Shown here piece by piece: positions 52,934 through 62,167 of a stretch of 64,000 bases of DNA; position 1 is the first letter of the stretch, and every line of letters begins with the position of its first letter. Position numbers and translations under genes: made by a program. The DNA lies in the NCBI RefSeq assembly GCF_011694515.1, contig NZ_CP050192.1, forward strand, positions 1,189,063 to 1,253,062, in the 5' to 3' direction. The notes below the pieces were generated by a model, which was given only the letters and a program-made list of their open reading frames with translations, was not told the DNA's origin and did no database searches. Source of the DNA: Mycobacterium sp. DL592. Its GTDB lineage: Bacteria > Actinomycetota > Actinomycetes > Mycobacteriales > Mycobacteriaceae.

Positions 52934-54031
52934 GTGAAAGCCATTGTCTTTCGGGACCAGAACACGCCCATCGAGCACGTCGACGTCGAACTCGCCGGGC
53001 CCAAAGCCGGTGAGGTTCGCGTCAAGATCGCTGCGGCGGGTGTCTGCCACTCCGACCTGCATGTCAAGCGCGGGGAGTGGGATGCCCCGGCTCCGTTGGT
53101 GATGGGCCATGAGGGCTCGGGGATCGTCGTCGAGCTGGGGGAGGGCGTCACCTCGCTGGCAGTCGGCGACCATGTGGTGCTCTCCTGGGTGCCGCCGTGC
53201 GGTGAGTGCCGCTACTGCCGCTCCGGGCACGAGGCGCGGTGCCAGAAAGTCGCGACCGTCGTCGCGCCCAAGGGGGTTCTCTTCGACGGCACGTCGCGGC
53301 TGTCCCGCGACGGCGAGCACCTGCACCACTACCTGGGCGTCTCGTCGTTCGCCGAAGAAGTCGTCGTTCCGGCCTCCGGTGCGGTCAAAGTTCGCGATGA
53401 CGCGCCACTGGACGTGATCGCGGTCGTGGGGTGCGCGGTCGCAACCGGAGTCGGTGCGGTGCTGAACACCGCCGCGGTCGAGCCGGGGGCCACCGTGGCG
53501 GTGATCGGCTGTGGCGGCGTGGGCCTCAACGTGGTTCAGGGCGCCAAACTCGCGGGGGCCGAACGGATCGTCGCGATCGACGTGATGCCCGACAAGACCG
53601 CGCTGGCCATGCAGTTCGGCGCCACCGATCGCATCGACGCCTCCCGTGGTGACGCCGTGGAGCAACTCCTGGCCCTGGTGCCTGACGGAGTCGACTACGC
53701 CTTCGATGCCTTCGGCAACACCTCCACCACCGAGCAGGCCATCCGGATGCTCGGGCTGGGTGGCGCCGCGGTGATCGTCGGCCTGCCGCCGACCGGCGCG
53801 AGGGCGTCGTTCGAGCCCCTGGTGCTGGCCGAGGCCGACCAGCGCATCCTCGGGTCGAACTACGGGTCCGTGCGCCCGTCGATCGACATCCCGGCACTGG
53901 TCGACCGCTACATGGACGGGCAGCTCAAACTCGATCCGCTGGTCTGGGCCCGGCGTCCGCTGGCCGAGGCGGCCGAAGCCTTCGACGACCTGGCCTCCGG
54001 TGAGGCGCTCCGCACCTTGCTCATCCCCTGA
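52934..54031 (+). CDS. Zinc-dependent alcohol dehydrogenase (MDR, class III-like)
   Basis: A 365-residue MDR dehydrogenase. The catalytic zinc ligands are in GVCHSDLH and MGHEGSGIV. The structural zinc lobe has all four cysteines (PPCGECRYCRSGHEARC), and the NAD motif is VIGCGGVGLNVVQGA. An Asp after strand 2 (AIDVMPDK) suggests NAD. GTG 52934 has GAGGAA at 6-base spacing. It is first in an operon with an amino-acid/amine permease and probably oxidises an amino alcohol or a similar substrate; this is inferred from context. Confidence 0.9.
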   Translation: MKAIVFRDQNTPIEHVDVELAGPKAGEVRVKIAAAGVCHSDLHVKRGEWDAPAPLVMGHEGSGIVVELGEGVTSLAVGDHVVLSWVPPCGECRYCRSGHEARCQKVATVVAPKGVLFDGTSRLSRDGEHLHHYLGVSSFAEEVVVPASGAVKVRDDAPLDVIAVVGCAVATGVGAVLNTAAVEPGATVAVIGCGGVGLNVVQGAKLAGAERIVAIDVMPDKTALAMQFGATDRIDASRGDAVEQLLALVPDGVDYAFDAFGNTSTTEQAIRMLGLGGAAVIVGLPPTGARASFEPLVLAEADQRILGSNYGSVRPSIDIPALVDRYMDGQLKLDPLVWARRPLAEAAEAFDDLASGEALRTLLIP

Positions 54032-54066
54032 ATCAGTCTGAACCCGAACATATTTGGAGCCTCACC

Positions 54067-55491
54067 ATGTCAAACACCACTGTGACACCGACCGATGCCG
54101 GACTGCGCCGGGGGGTGATGTCAGGTCCTGAGCTTGCCGCACAGGCGATCGCCAACATCGCGCCGAGTGCGGTCATCGCCTTCACCGCCGCAGCGATCTA
54201 CCTCAGCGCCGGTAACGGCACCGTGCTGTCCTTCGCGCTGGCCACAGTGGTGATCCTGGCCGTCGGCTACTGCGTGGTGGTCTTCGCCCGACGCAATGCG
54301 TCGGCCGGATCCTTGTACACCTATGTCGCCAAAGGGCTGGGCCCGTTCGGGGCCTACCTGGCCGGAGTGTCGCTGCTGATCGGCTGCTGGGGGATCGCCG
54401 CCGGCTCACTCGGTGGAGCGGTGTCCTACGCCAGTGACTTCCTGACGTTGATCGGGGTGCCCGCCCAGGGGCTGGGCTGGCACATCGCGCTCGCAATCGT
54501 GTTGGGCGGCTTGGCCACTCTGTTCACCATCCGGGGAATCAGGCTGTCCGCGCGCGTCTCGCTGGTGCTGGAGCTGATCTCGGTCACGATCATCACCATC
54601 CTTCTCGTGTTGGCCCTGGTGTGGGCGGGCCCGGCAGCGTGGGATCCCGCGCAGTTCTCACTGACCGGGGTTCCGGTGCAGGGCGTCGCGGTCGGTATGG
54701 TGCTGGGCATCCTCGGCTTCGTCGGGTTCTCCTCGGCCGACGCGCTGGGCCGCGAGGCCCGCAATCCCTACACCGCCATTCCCCGCGCCATCATCTGGAG
54801 CGCGATCGTCGTCGGCGTGCTCTACGTCTTCGCCGCCTACACCCAGATCGCGCTGCTGCATGACGGGCTGGCCAGCAGCGCAAGTCCGTTGCAGGACATC
54901 GCCGTCAAGATCGGCATGCCGGGGTGGTTCACGCCGATTCTGACCTTCGGCGTCGGTGCGTCGTTCTTCGCGGTCGTGGTCGCGCCGCTGAACGTGGTGG
55001 GCCGGATCGTCTACGTGATGGGCAAGGAGGGCGTGGTCGCCGAGCGGTTCGGCCGCACCCATGAAATGCATCTGACCCCGCACCGAGTGCTGCTTGTGGC
55101 CGGACCGTCGGCCATCCTGCTGGACATCATCTTGCTGGTCGTCGGCGTCGCGCCGATGAACATCGTGGTCTGGGTGGACACCTACGGAACCTACGGCTAC
55201 ATGGTGGCCTATGCCCTGGTCGCCATAGCCTGTGTGGCCTACACCAAGCGCGCGGGCATCCCCAACCGCATGGTGTGGACCGCGGCGGTGGTAGCCGTGG
55301 TGGCGATGGCCTACACCTTCTTCGCCAACGTCTACCCGGTTCCTGCCTTCCCGCTCAACGTGATTCCGTACCTGTTCCTGGCCACGGTGGCGATCGCGCT
55401 GGTGTGGTTTGGTCACATCAAACGCACTCGCCCCGAGATCGTCGACCGCATCGGCCGAACCGAGACCGACATCCTCGAAGGCGTCGGCTAG
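54067..55491 (+). CDS. APC-family amino acid/amine permease
   Basis: A 474-residue permease with about 12 hydrophobic helices. The first helix contains [22 protein letters not shown], and [13 protein letters not shown] forms the conserved loop after helix 2. [26 protein letters not shown] is the family motif in helix 6-7. It takes up an amino acid, polyamine or amino alcohol by proton symport. It follows the dehydrogenase gene after 35 bases, and GGAG precedes the ATG. Its stop overlaps the convergent ABC exporter stop in CTAG. Confidence 0.9.
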   Translation: MSNTTVTPTDAGLRRGVMSGPELAAQAIANIAPSAVIAFTAAAIYLSAGNGTVLSFALATVVILAVGYCVVVFARRNASAGSLYTYVAKGLGPFGAYLAGVSLLIGCWGIAAGSLGGAVSYASDFLTLIGVPAQGLGWHIALAIVLGGLATLFTIRGIRLSARVSLVLELISVTIITILLVLALVWAGPAAWDPAQFSLTGVPVQGVAVGMVLGILGFVGFSSADALGREARNPYTAIPRAIIWSAIVVGVLYVFAAYTQIALLHDGLASSASPLQDIAVKIGMPGWFTPILTFGVGASFFAVVVAPLNVVGRIVYVMGKEGVVAERFGRTHEMHLTPHRVLLVAGPSAILLDIILLVVGVAPMNIVVWVDTYGTYGYMVAYALVAIACVAYTKRAGIPNRMVWTAAVVAVVAMAYTFFANVYPVPAFPLNVIPYLFLATVAIALVWFGHIKRTRPEIVDRIGRTETDILEGVG

Positions 55492-57392
55492 GCCTGCGTC
55501 ATCGCGTAGTAGGCACCCCGCCGGGCCAGCAGCTCGGCGTGGGTGCCGCGCTCGACGATCCGGCCGGCCTGCATCACCAGGATCAGGTCGGCGTCGCGGA
55601 TCGTCGAGAGCCGGTGCGCGATGATGAAACTCGTTCGCTCCCTGCGCAGTTCGATCATCGCCCGCTGTACCAGCAGCTCGGTGCGGGTGTCCACCGAACT
55701 GGTCGCCTCGTCCAGGATCAGCAGCTGCGGGCGGGCCAGGAACGCCCGGGCGATCGTGATCAGCTGTTTCTCGCCGGCGCTGATATTGCCGCCGTCGTCG
55801 CTGACCCGGGTGGCGTAGCCGTCCGGGAGTGTCCGCACGAAGCGGTCGACGTAGGCCGCGCGGGCCGCCTCGATGACCTCGTCCTCGCCGGCATCCGGGC
55901 GGCCGTAGGCGATGTTCTCGGCGATCGTGCCCCCGAACAACCAGGTGTCCTGCAACACCATCCCGATCCGGGACCGCAGCGAATCCCGGCTCACGCCGGT
56001 GATGTCGACGCCGTCGACCAGGATCCGTCCGGAGTCGACGTCGTAGAACCGCATCAGCAGGTTCACCAGCGTGGTCTTTCCCGCCCCGGTCGGCCCGACG
56101 ATGGCCACGGTGCTGCCCGGCTCGGCGACCAGCGACAGGTCCTCGATCACCGGGGTGTCGTCGCGGTAGCCGAACCAGACGTGCTCGAACTCGACGCGTC
56201 CGACGCTGGGCGGCAATGTCCTTGCCGCATCGGGGGTTTCCTCCGGTTCGTCGAGAAAGTCGAAGACCCGCTCGGCGCTGGCCACCCCGGACTGCAGGGT
56301 GTTGTACATCCCGGCGACCTGGGTCAGCGGCTGGTTGAACTGGCGGACGTACTGGATGAACGCCTGGATGCTGCCCAGCGTGATCTGGCCGGTGGCCACC
56401 TGGTAACCGCCGACGACGGCGACGGCGACGTAACTCAGGTTGCCGACGAACGTCGTCGCCGGTGACACCAGCCCGGAGAAGAACTGGGCGCCGAAGCTGG
56501 CGTCGTAGACGTCGTCGTTGCACTCGCGGAACTTCTCCTGCGCCGCGGCGCGATGCCCGAACGTCTTCACCACGGTGAAGCCGCTGTAGGTCTCCTCGAT
56601 GTGGGCGTTGAGCCGGCCGGTGTTGGTCCACTGGGCGATGAACATCCGCTGCGAGCGGCGGGCGATCGCGCGAGTCACCCACAGCGACAACGGAACCGTC
56701 GTCACGGTGATCAGCGTCAGTAGCGGCGAGATGGTCAGCATCATGGCCAGCACCGCGAACACCGTGAGCACCGAGGTGAGCAGCTGGCTGATGGTCATCG
56801 ACACCGACTGCTGGATGTTGTCGACGTCGTTGGTGACCCGGCTCAGCAGTTCACCGCGTTGGCGGGAGTCGAAGTAGGACAACGGCAACCGGTGGATCTT
56901 GGCTTCCACGTCGGCGCGCAGTGCCCGCACCGTGCGCTGCACGATCACGTTGAGCAGCCGGGCCTGCACCCAGACAAACAGCGCGGCAACGACATACAGG
57001 GCCAACGCCAACAGCAGCGTCCGACCGACCGCGTCGAAGTCCACACCTTGACCCGGCACCACGTTGGTGCCCGACAGCAGGTCGGCGAACGTGGTGTCAC
57101 CGCGGGCCCTGGCCGCGGCGATGGCCTGCTCCTTGGTGATGCCGGCCGGCAACTGGCGGCCGATCACCCCGTTGAACAACAGGTCGGTGGCGTGCCCGAG
57201 GATGCGCGGGCCTGCCACGCCCAACGCGATGCCACCGATCGTAAGCACGATGACGGCCACCGCCGGCCAGCGCTGTGGTGTCAGCCGGGCGAGCAGACGC
57301 AGTGCCGAGCCCTTGAAGTCGCGGGAGCGGGCCTGGCGGGGGTCCTGGCTGAGCATGCGCATTCCGCCGCCGCGCATCCCCGGCCCGGTCAC
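55488..57392 (-). CDS. ABC exporter half-transporter (Rv1272c type), subunit with canonical ATPase residues
   Basis: A 634-residue fused membrane-ATPase subunit. The six-helix exporter domain spans about residues 30-360. The ATPase has Walker [10 protein letters not shown], signature ISAGEKQ (in place of LSGGQ), Walker [13 protein letters not shown] with catalytic Glu, and switch AHRLST. GTG 57392 overlaps the stop of its partner gene by 4 bases (GTGA). With that partner it forms a heterodimer; homologues in M. tuberculosis have been linked to lipid import. A periplasmic insert around residues 70-100 is notable. Confidence 0.92.
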   Translation of the reverse strand: MTGPGMRGGGMRMLSQDPRQARSRDFKGSALRLLARLTPQRWPAVAVIVLTIGGIALGVAGPRILGHATDLLFNGVIGRQLPAGITKEQAIAAARARGDTTFADLLSGTNVVPGQGVDFDAVGRTLLLALALYVVAALFVWVQARLLNVIVQRTVRALRADVEAKIHRLPLSYFDSRQRGELLSRVTNDVDNIQQSVSMTISQLLTSVLTVFAVLAMMLTISPLLTLITVTTVPLSLWVTRAIARRSQRMFIAQWTNTGRLNAHIEETYSGFTVVKTFGHRAAAQEKFRECNDDVYDASFGAQFFSGLVSPATTFVGNLSYVAVAVVGGYQVATGQITLGSIQAFIQYVRQFNQPLTQVAGMYNTLQSGVASAERVFDFLDEPEETPDAARTLPPSVGRVEFEHVWFGYRDDTPVIEDLSLVAEPGSTVAIVGPTGAGKTTLVNLLMRFYDVDSGRILVDGVDITGVSRDSLRSRIGMVLQDTWLFGGTIAENIAYGRPDAGEDEVIEAARAAYVDRFVRTLPDGYATRVSDDGGNISAGEKQLITIARAFLARPQLLILDEATSSVDTRTELLVQRAMIELRRERTSFIIAHRLSTIRDADLILVMQAGRIVERGTHAELLARRGAYYAMTQA

Positions 57393-59134
57393 GAACCGCC
57401 TCCGACGCCCGCGCCGAGTGACTGGGAGTCGGCGAACTCGGCGTAGGTGGGGCAGTCGGTGAGCAGGGTGTCGTGGGTGCCTGCGCCGACCACCCGGCCT
57501 CCGTCGAGGACGACGATGTGATCGGCATGCATCACGGTCGAAATCCGTTGCGAGACAATGATCACCGTCGAGCCTGCCGACACCTCCTGTAGCGCGGCGC
57601 GCACCCGGGCATCGGTGTGCACGTCCAGGGCGGAGAAGGCGTCGTCGAACAGGTAGATGGCCGGCCTGCGGATCACCGCCCGCGCGATCGCCAGCCGCTG
57701 GCGCTGACCGCCGGAGAAGTTGATACCGCCCTGGGCCACCCGCATGCCCAGCCCGTCGGGGTGGGCGGCCACGAAGTCGTCGGCGGCCGCCACCCGCAGC
57801 GCCGCCCACATGTCATCCTCTGTCGCGTCGGCTTTGCCGTAACGCAGGTTCTCGGCGACCGTGCCGGAGAACAGGTAGCCGCGCTGGGGCACCAGCCCCA
57901 CCGCAGACCAGAGTTCCTCGGTGTCGTAGTCGCGGACGTCGATGCCGTCGACGGCGACCGCGCCGCCGGTCACGTCGTAGAGCCGGCAGATCAGGGCGAT
58001 GAGCGTCGACTTGCCCGACCCGGTGCAGCCCACGATGGCCGTCGTCGTCCCGGCGTGTGCGGTCAGCGAAACATCTTCGAGCACAGGGCGTTCGGCACCC
58101 GGATAGCTGAACATAGCACCGTCGAGGACCACCTCGCCGCGGACCCCGCCGGTGGGATGAATCGCCAGCAGCGGGTTGGTGATCGCCGCCTCGGTGCCCA
58201 GCACCTCGGCGATCCGCTCGGCGCACACCGAGGCGCGGGGCAGGATCAGCAGCAGCAGGGTGGCCATCAGCACGGCCATCAGGATCTGCATGAAATAGGA
58301 CAGAAACGCGATCAGCGAGCCCACCTGCATCTGCCCGGCGTCGATGCGCAGACCGCCGAACCAGATCAGCGCGACGCTGGAGATGTTGATCGTGAGCGTG
58401 GTCAGCGGCAGCATCAGCGCCTGCCAGCGCCCGGCGGCCAGTGCGGTGTCGGACACCGCTGCGTTGGCCACCGCGAAGCGCTCCCGCTCAAACGGCTCGC
58501 GGGCGAACGCCCGGATCACCCGGATACCGGAGAGCTGTTCGCGCATCACCCGGTTGATGCCATCGATCAGGCGCTGCATGCTGCGGAAGATCGGCAGCAT
58601 GTGCGAGACCACCCAGTAGTTCGACACGGCCAGCACTGGCACGCTGACCAGCAGCAGCCAGGACAGCCCGGCATCCTGGTGGATCGCCATGACGATGCCG
58701 CCGACACACATGATCGGCGCGGTCACCAGCACCGTGGCGGTCATCTGGACGAGCACCTGGATCTGCTGGACGTCGTTGGTGGTCCGGGTCAGCAGTGTCG
58801 CCGCGCCGAAGCGGGACGTCTCGCGCTCAGAGAACGTGGTTACGTGATGGAACATCGCCGAACGCAGGTCGCGCCCGAAGCCCATCCCGGTGCGCGACCC
58901 GAAGTACACCGCGCCGACCGCGCACACACCCTGTAGTCCGGTCACCGCCAGCATCAGCAAGCCGAGCCGGGTGATCAGGGCGGTGTCGCCTTTGGTGACG
59001 CCGTCGTCGATGATCGCGGCATTGATCGTCGGCAGATACAGCGACGCCAGCGTGCTGATGATCTGCAACGCCATGACGGCCGCCACCAGCCACCGGTACG
59101 GCCGGACATACTGTCTCAGCAGCGCCAGAAGCAT
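57389..59134 (-). CDS. ABC exporter half-transporter (Rv1273c type), degenerate ATPase subunit
   Basis: A 581-residue partner of the next gene. Walker A is GCTGSGKST and the signature is FSGGQRQR. Walker B reads [11 protein letters not shown], with Asp where the catalytic Glu should be, and the switch histidine is Gln (VSQRIST). These changes mark a degenerate nucleotide site, as in TM287/288-type heterodimers. Six membrane helices precede the ATPase. The ATG at 59134 is in a divergent region with lprB. Confidence 0.92.
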   Translation of the reverse strand: MLLALLRQYVRPYRWLVAAVMALQIISTLASLYLPTINAAIIDDGVTKGDTALITRLGLLMLAVTGLQGVCAVGAVYFGSRTGMGFGRDLRSAMFHHVTTFSERETSRFGAATLLTRTTNDVQQIQVLVQMTATVLVTAPIMCVGGIVMAIHQDAGLSWLLLVSVPVLAVSNYWVVSHMLPIFRSMQRLIDGINRVMREQLSGIRVIRAFAREPFERERFAVANAAVSDTALAAGRWQALMLPLTTLTINISSVALIWFGGLRIDAGQMQVGSLIAFLSYFMQILMAVLMATLLLLILPRASVCAERIAEVLGTEAAITNPLLAIHPTGGVRGEVVLDGAMFSYPGAERPVLEDVSLTAHAGTTTAIVGCTGSGKSTLIALICRLYDVTGGAVAVDGIDVRDYDTEELWSAVGLVPQRGYLFSGTVAENLRYGKADATEDDMWAALRVAAADDFVAAHPDGLGMRVAQGGINFSGGQRQRLAIARAVIRRPAIYLFDDAFSALDVHTDARVRAALQEVSAGSTVIIVSQRISTVMHADHIVVLDGGRVVGAGTHDTLLTDCPTYAEFADSQSLGAGVGGGS

Positions 59135-59255
59135 CTCGTTACTGTCGCATACCGGCTCGGCGCGGTGTCGGAACCGTGTCAGCGGGCAACGCCCGACTCG
59201 GCGATAAACCGGCAGGTCAAGCGGCCTGTCGGTGGTTGCGTGCGGGGGTGCCCGC

Positions 59256-59261
59256 TACAGT
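59256..59261 (+). promoter_or_regulatory. Candidate -10 hexamer for lprB-lprC
   Basis: TACAGT fits TANNNT and would start transcription near 59268, about 20 bases before ATG 59289, which has AGG 5 bases upstream. No good -35 is seen. Confidence 0.4.
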
Positions 59262-59288
59262 GCATGCTGTGACACGCAGCAGGTGCGC

Positions 59289-59840
59289 ATGACAGCGGCG
59301 CGCAAACTGGCCGTAGCGGCGCTGGCCGTCGCGGCGACCGCGGTGAGCGGATGCTCGTCGGACTCCAGCGGACCAGGGCCGCAGTCGTCGGCGCCGTCCG
59401 CGCCGTCGCCGGCCAACGCCAAGCACGGCCCGATGTTCCCCGAGTGTGGCGGCATCACCGATCAGACGATCGCCGAGCAGACCCGGGTCACCGGCTTGGT
59501 CAACACCGCGAAGAACTCGGTCGGCTGCCAGTGGCTGGCCGGCGGCGGCATCCTCGGCCCGCACTTCTCCTTCACCTGGTATCGCGGCAGCCCCATCGGG
59601 CGCGAACGCAAGACCGAGGAACTGTCGCGCACCAGCGTCGAGGACATCAACATCGAGGGCCACGGCGGGTTCATCGCGGTTGGCACTGACCCGACTCTGG
59701 GGGACAACCTGTGCGAGATCGGTATTCAGTTCAACGACGACTTCATCGAGTGGTCGGTCAGCTTCGCCGAGAAGCCGTTCCCGCCGGCCTGCGACGTCGC
59801 CAAGGAACTCACCCGGCAGACGATTGTGAACGGCAAATGA
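59289..59840 (+). CDS. lprB: Lipoprotein LprB
   Basis: A 183-residue lipoprotein with signal peptide MTAARKLAVAALAVAATAVSGC (lipobox VSGC) and a Ser/Pro linker. The conserved DUF3558 domain runs from about residue 50, with cysteines in FPECGG, GCQW, LCEIG and PACDV. ATG 59289 is preferred over the longer frame. It is coupled to lprC by an ATGA overlap. It corresponds to Rv1274; function is unknown. Confidence 0.88.
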   Translation: MTAARKLAVAALAVAATAVSGCSSDSSGPGPQSSAPSAPSPANAKHGPMFPECGGITDQTIAEQTRVTGLVNTAKNSVGCQWLAGGGILGPHFSFTWYRGSPIGRERKTEELSRTSVEDINIEGHGGFIAVGTDPTLGDNLCEIGIQFNDDFIEWSVSFAEKPFPPACDVAKELTRQTIVNGK

Positions 59841-60394
59841 GCGGGGCACGCTGGCGCCGTCCGGTCGCCGCCGCCGTGGTGATGGTCTCGGCCCTGGGCG
59901 TGGTGACCGGGTGCGCCCGCACCGTCGACGGCACGGCGGCCAAGTCCGGGTCCGGCCCGGTCGACCGCAACGACAACTCCGCGCAGCAGTACCCCAACCT
60001 TCTCAAGGAATGCGACGTCCTGACCACCGACATCCTGGCCAAGACCGTCGGTGCCGACCCGCTGGACATCCAGAGCACCTTCGTCGGTGCGGTGTGCCGC
60101 TGGCAGGCCGCAAACCCGGCTGGTCTGGTCGACATCACCCGGTTCTGGTACGAGCAGGGCAGCCTGGACAACGAGCGCCAGGTCGCCGGATTCCTCAAGT
60201 ACCAGGTGGAAAGCCGCGCGATTGCCGGCGTGCAGTCGATCGTGATGCGCACCAGCGACCCCAATGGGGGTTGCGGTGTGGCCAGTGACGCCGCCGGTGT
60301 GGTCGGCTGGTGGGTCAACCCGCAGGCGCCGGGTATCGACGCGTGCGGCCAGGCGATCAAGCTGATGGAGCTGACGCTCGCCACCAACTCCTAA
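59837..60394 (+). CDS. lprC: Lipoprotein LprC
   Basis: A 185-residue lipoprotein with the lipobox VTGC (Cys26), then the same DUF3558 domain as LprB: LLKECDVLT, AVCRWQ, GGCGV and DACGQA carry the paired cysteines. It is a divergent tandem duplicate of lprB. The ATG overlaps the lprB stop (ATGA). It corresponds to Rv1275 and was probably exported with its sister to the envelope. Function is unknown. Confidence 0.88.
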   Translation: MSGARWRRPVAAAVVMVSALGVVTGCARTVDGTAAKSGSGPVDRNDNSAQQYPNLLKECDVLTTDILAKTVGADPLDIQSTFVGAVCRWQAANPAGLVDITRFWYEQGSLDNERQVAGFLKYQVESRAIAGVQSIVMRTSDPNGGCGVASDAAGVVGWWVNPQAPGIDACGQAIKLMELTLATNS

Positions 60395-60422
60395 CGGGGA
60401 TGAGCGCTTGCGCGAAGACCAT

Positions 60423-60923
60423 CTAACGGGGAATGTGGAAGGTCACCAGCCCGGCGCTGCTGAGCTCCAGCGCTGACCAGCTGACCGGCACGCGCATAAC
60501 GGCGATGCCCGAGGTGGGGAACTTCATCGAGATCTGCGCGGCGGCGTCGTGATCGGAGTCCTGCGGGTCGGCCAGGCCGAGCGCCACCTGCGAGACGGTC
60601 GGTTCGTGGCCGACGACCAGCAGTGTGCTCACCTCATCGGGCACGCCGTTGATCTCCTCGATCATGGTGCCCGGGGTGGCGCCGTAGAGCCGGTCGGAAT
60701 ACTCCACGGGTGCAGTGATGCCGGTGCGGTCGAGGGTCTGGCGGGTCCTGGTCGCCGATGAGCACAGCACCAGCTCGATCGGCGGAACGTTGGCGCGCAG
60801 CCAGTCGCCTGCCAGCCCGGCCTCCCGGATGCCGCGCGGGGCCAGCGGCCGCTGATGGTCGACGACGCCGGTGGGGTAATCCGACTTGGCGTGGCGCATG
60901 ACGACCAGCGTTCGGGTGTTCAC
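60423..60923 (-). CDS. SixA-like histidine phosphatase (Rv1276c type)
   Basis: A 166-residue histidine phosphatase with the catalytic RHA motif (VMRHAKSD), a second arginine in SSATRTRQT and the C-terminal histidine in VVGHEPTVS. The short form resembles SixA, a phosphohistidine phosphatase. GTG 60923 lies precisely at the predicted transcription start (leaderless). It is convergent with lprC and divergent from the sbcD-like gene. Confidence 0.92.
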   Translation of the reverse strand: MNTRTLVVMRHAKSDYPTGVVDHQRPLAPRGIREAGLAGDWLRANVPPIELVLCSSATRTRQTLDRTGITAPVEYSDRLYGATPGTMIEEINGVPDEVSTLLVVGHEPTVSQVALGLADPQDSDHDAAAQISMKFPTSGIAVMRVPVSWSALELSSAGLVTFHIPR

Positions 60924-60929
60924 GCAGAC

Positions 60930-60935
60930 AGGCTA
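60930..60935 (-). promoter_or_regulatory. -10 hexamer of leaderless phosphatase promoter
   Basis: TAGCCT on the minus strand lies at -12 to -7 relative to GTG 60923. Confidence 0.6.
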
Positions 60936-61002
60936 GCTGGGTGTCGGACAACCCACGTCGCACATGCCGGTCGAGGTCCCGGGACTTGTCGGCGGGCCGC
61001 CA

Positions 61003-61008
61003 TACACT
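61003..61008 (+). promoter_or_regulatory. -10 hexamer of leaderless sbcD-like promoter
   Basis: TACACT fits TANNNT and ends 7 bases before ATG 61016. No ribosome site precedes that ATG. Confidence 0.55.
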
Positions 61009-61015
61009 GCGGCCC

Positions 61016-62167
61016 ATGCGATTCCTGCACACCGCCGACTGGCAGCTCGGCATGACGCGGCACTTCCTGGAGGGGGAGGCCCAGCCGCGTTATTCGGCTG
61101 CCCGGCGGGACGCGGTGGCCGGCCTCGGCGCACTGGCGCGGGAGACGGGCGCGGAGTTCGTTGTCGTCGCCGGTGACGTGTTCGAGCACAACCAACTTGC
61201 CCCGAAGGTGATCAGCCAGTCACTGGAAGCCATGCGCGCCATCGGTGTGCCGGTGTATCTGCTGCCCGGCAACCACGACCCGCTCGACGCGTCCTCGGTC
61301 TACACCAGTGCGCTGTTCACCGCCGAACGTCCGGACAACGTCGTGGTTCTCGACCGGGCCGGGCTGTGGGACGTGCGTCCCGGTGTGCAACTCGTCGTCG
61401 CGCCGTGGCGCTCGAAGTCGCCGACCACCGACCTCGTCGGCGCGGTGCTGGCCGACGTGCCCGCCGACGGAACCACCCGGGTGGTCGTCGCCCACGGCGG
61501 CGTAGACATTCTCGACCCGGACCCCACCCGGGTGTCGCTGATTCGGATGGCCGGTCTGGCCGACGCCATCGAGCGCGGTGCCGTCCACTATGTGGCGTTG
61601 GGGGACAAGCACTCTCGCACCTGTGTCGGGGACAGCGGACGGGTCTGGTACTCCGGGTCACCGGAGGTCACCAACTACGACCACGTCGAAGCCGACCCCG
61701 GTCACGTGCTGGTGGTCGACGTCGACGAGAGCGATCCGGCCCATCCCGTCTCGGTGCAGACCCGCGACGTCGGGCGCTGGCGGTTTCTGACGCTGCACCG
61801 GCCGGTCAATGACAGCCGCGACATCGCGGACCTGGACCTCAATCTGGACCTGATGGCCGACAAGGACCGCACGGTGGTCCAGCTCGGGCTGACCGGCACG
61901 CTCACGGTCACCGACCGGGCGGCGCTGGACGCCTGCCTCGACAAGTACTCCCGGCTGTTCGCCTATCTGGGCACCTGGGACCGCCACACCGACCTCGCGG
62001 TGATGCCGGCCGACGGCGAGTTCGACGACCTCGGCATCGGCGGGTTCGCCGCGGCGGCGCTCGGCGAGCTGCTCGACACCGCCCGCGGCGACAGCGGGGA
62101 GGCGGCCCAGGACGCCCAGGGCGCGCTGGGGCTGCTGCTGCGGCTGGCCGGGGGGACGGCGGCATGA
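61016..62167 (+). CDS. SbcD/Mre11-like DNA repair exonuclease (Rv1277 type)
   Basis: A 383-residue calcineurin-like metallophosphoesterase of the Mre11/SbcD group. The metal motifs are LHTADWQLGM, VVAGDVFEHN, LLPGNHDPLD, VVVAHGGVD and VALGDKHSR. The C-terminal cap (about residues 250-383) is acidic. ATG 61016 is chosen for the LHTADWQ start and the leaderless promoter. The ATGA overlap with the next gene couples it to its ATPase partner. It would resect or open DNA ends. Confidence 0.92.
   Translation: MRFLHTADWQLGMTRHFLEGEAQPRYSAARRDAVAGLGALARETGAEFVVVAGDVFEHNQLAPKVISQSLEAMRAIGVPVYLLPGNHDPLDASSVYTSALFTAERPDNVVVLDRAGLWDVRPGVQLVVAPWRSKSPTTDLVGAVLADVPADGTTRVVVAHGGVDILDPDPTRVSLIRMAGLADAIERGAVHYVALGDKHSRTCVGDSGRVWYSGSPEVTNYDHVEADPGHVLVVDVDESDPAHPVSVQTRDVGRWRFLTLHRPVNDSRDIADLDLNLDLMADKDRTVVQLGLTGTLTVTDRAALDACLDKYSRLFAYLGTWDRHTDLAVMPADGEFDDLGIGGFAAAALGELLDTARGDSGEAAQDAQGALGLLLRLAGGTAA

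Noticed and set aside
59138..59147. GTTACTGTCG, the outer half of the palindrome arm, near the ABC exporter start
   Set aside because: No matching second arm is present; a 10-base match alone may be chance.
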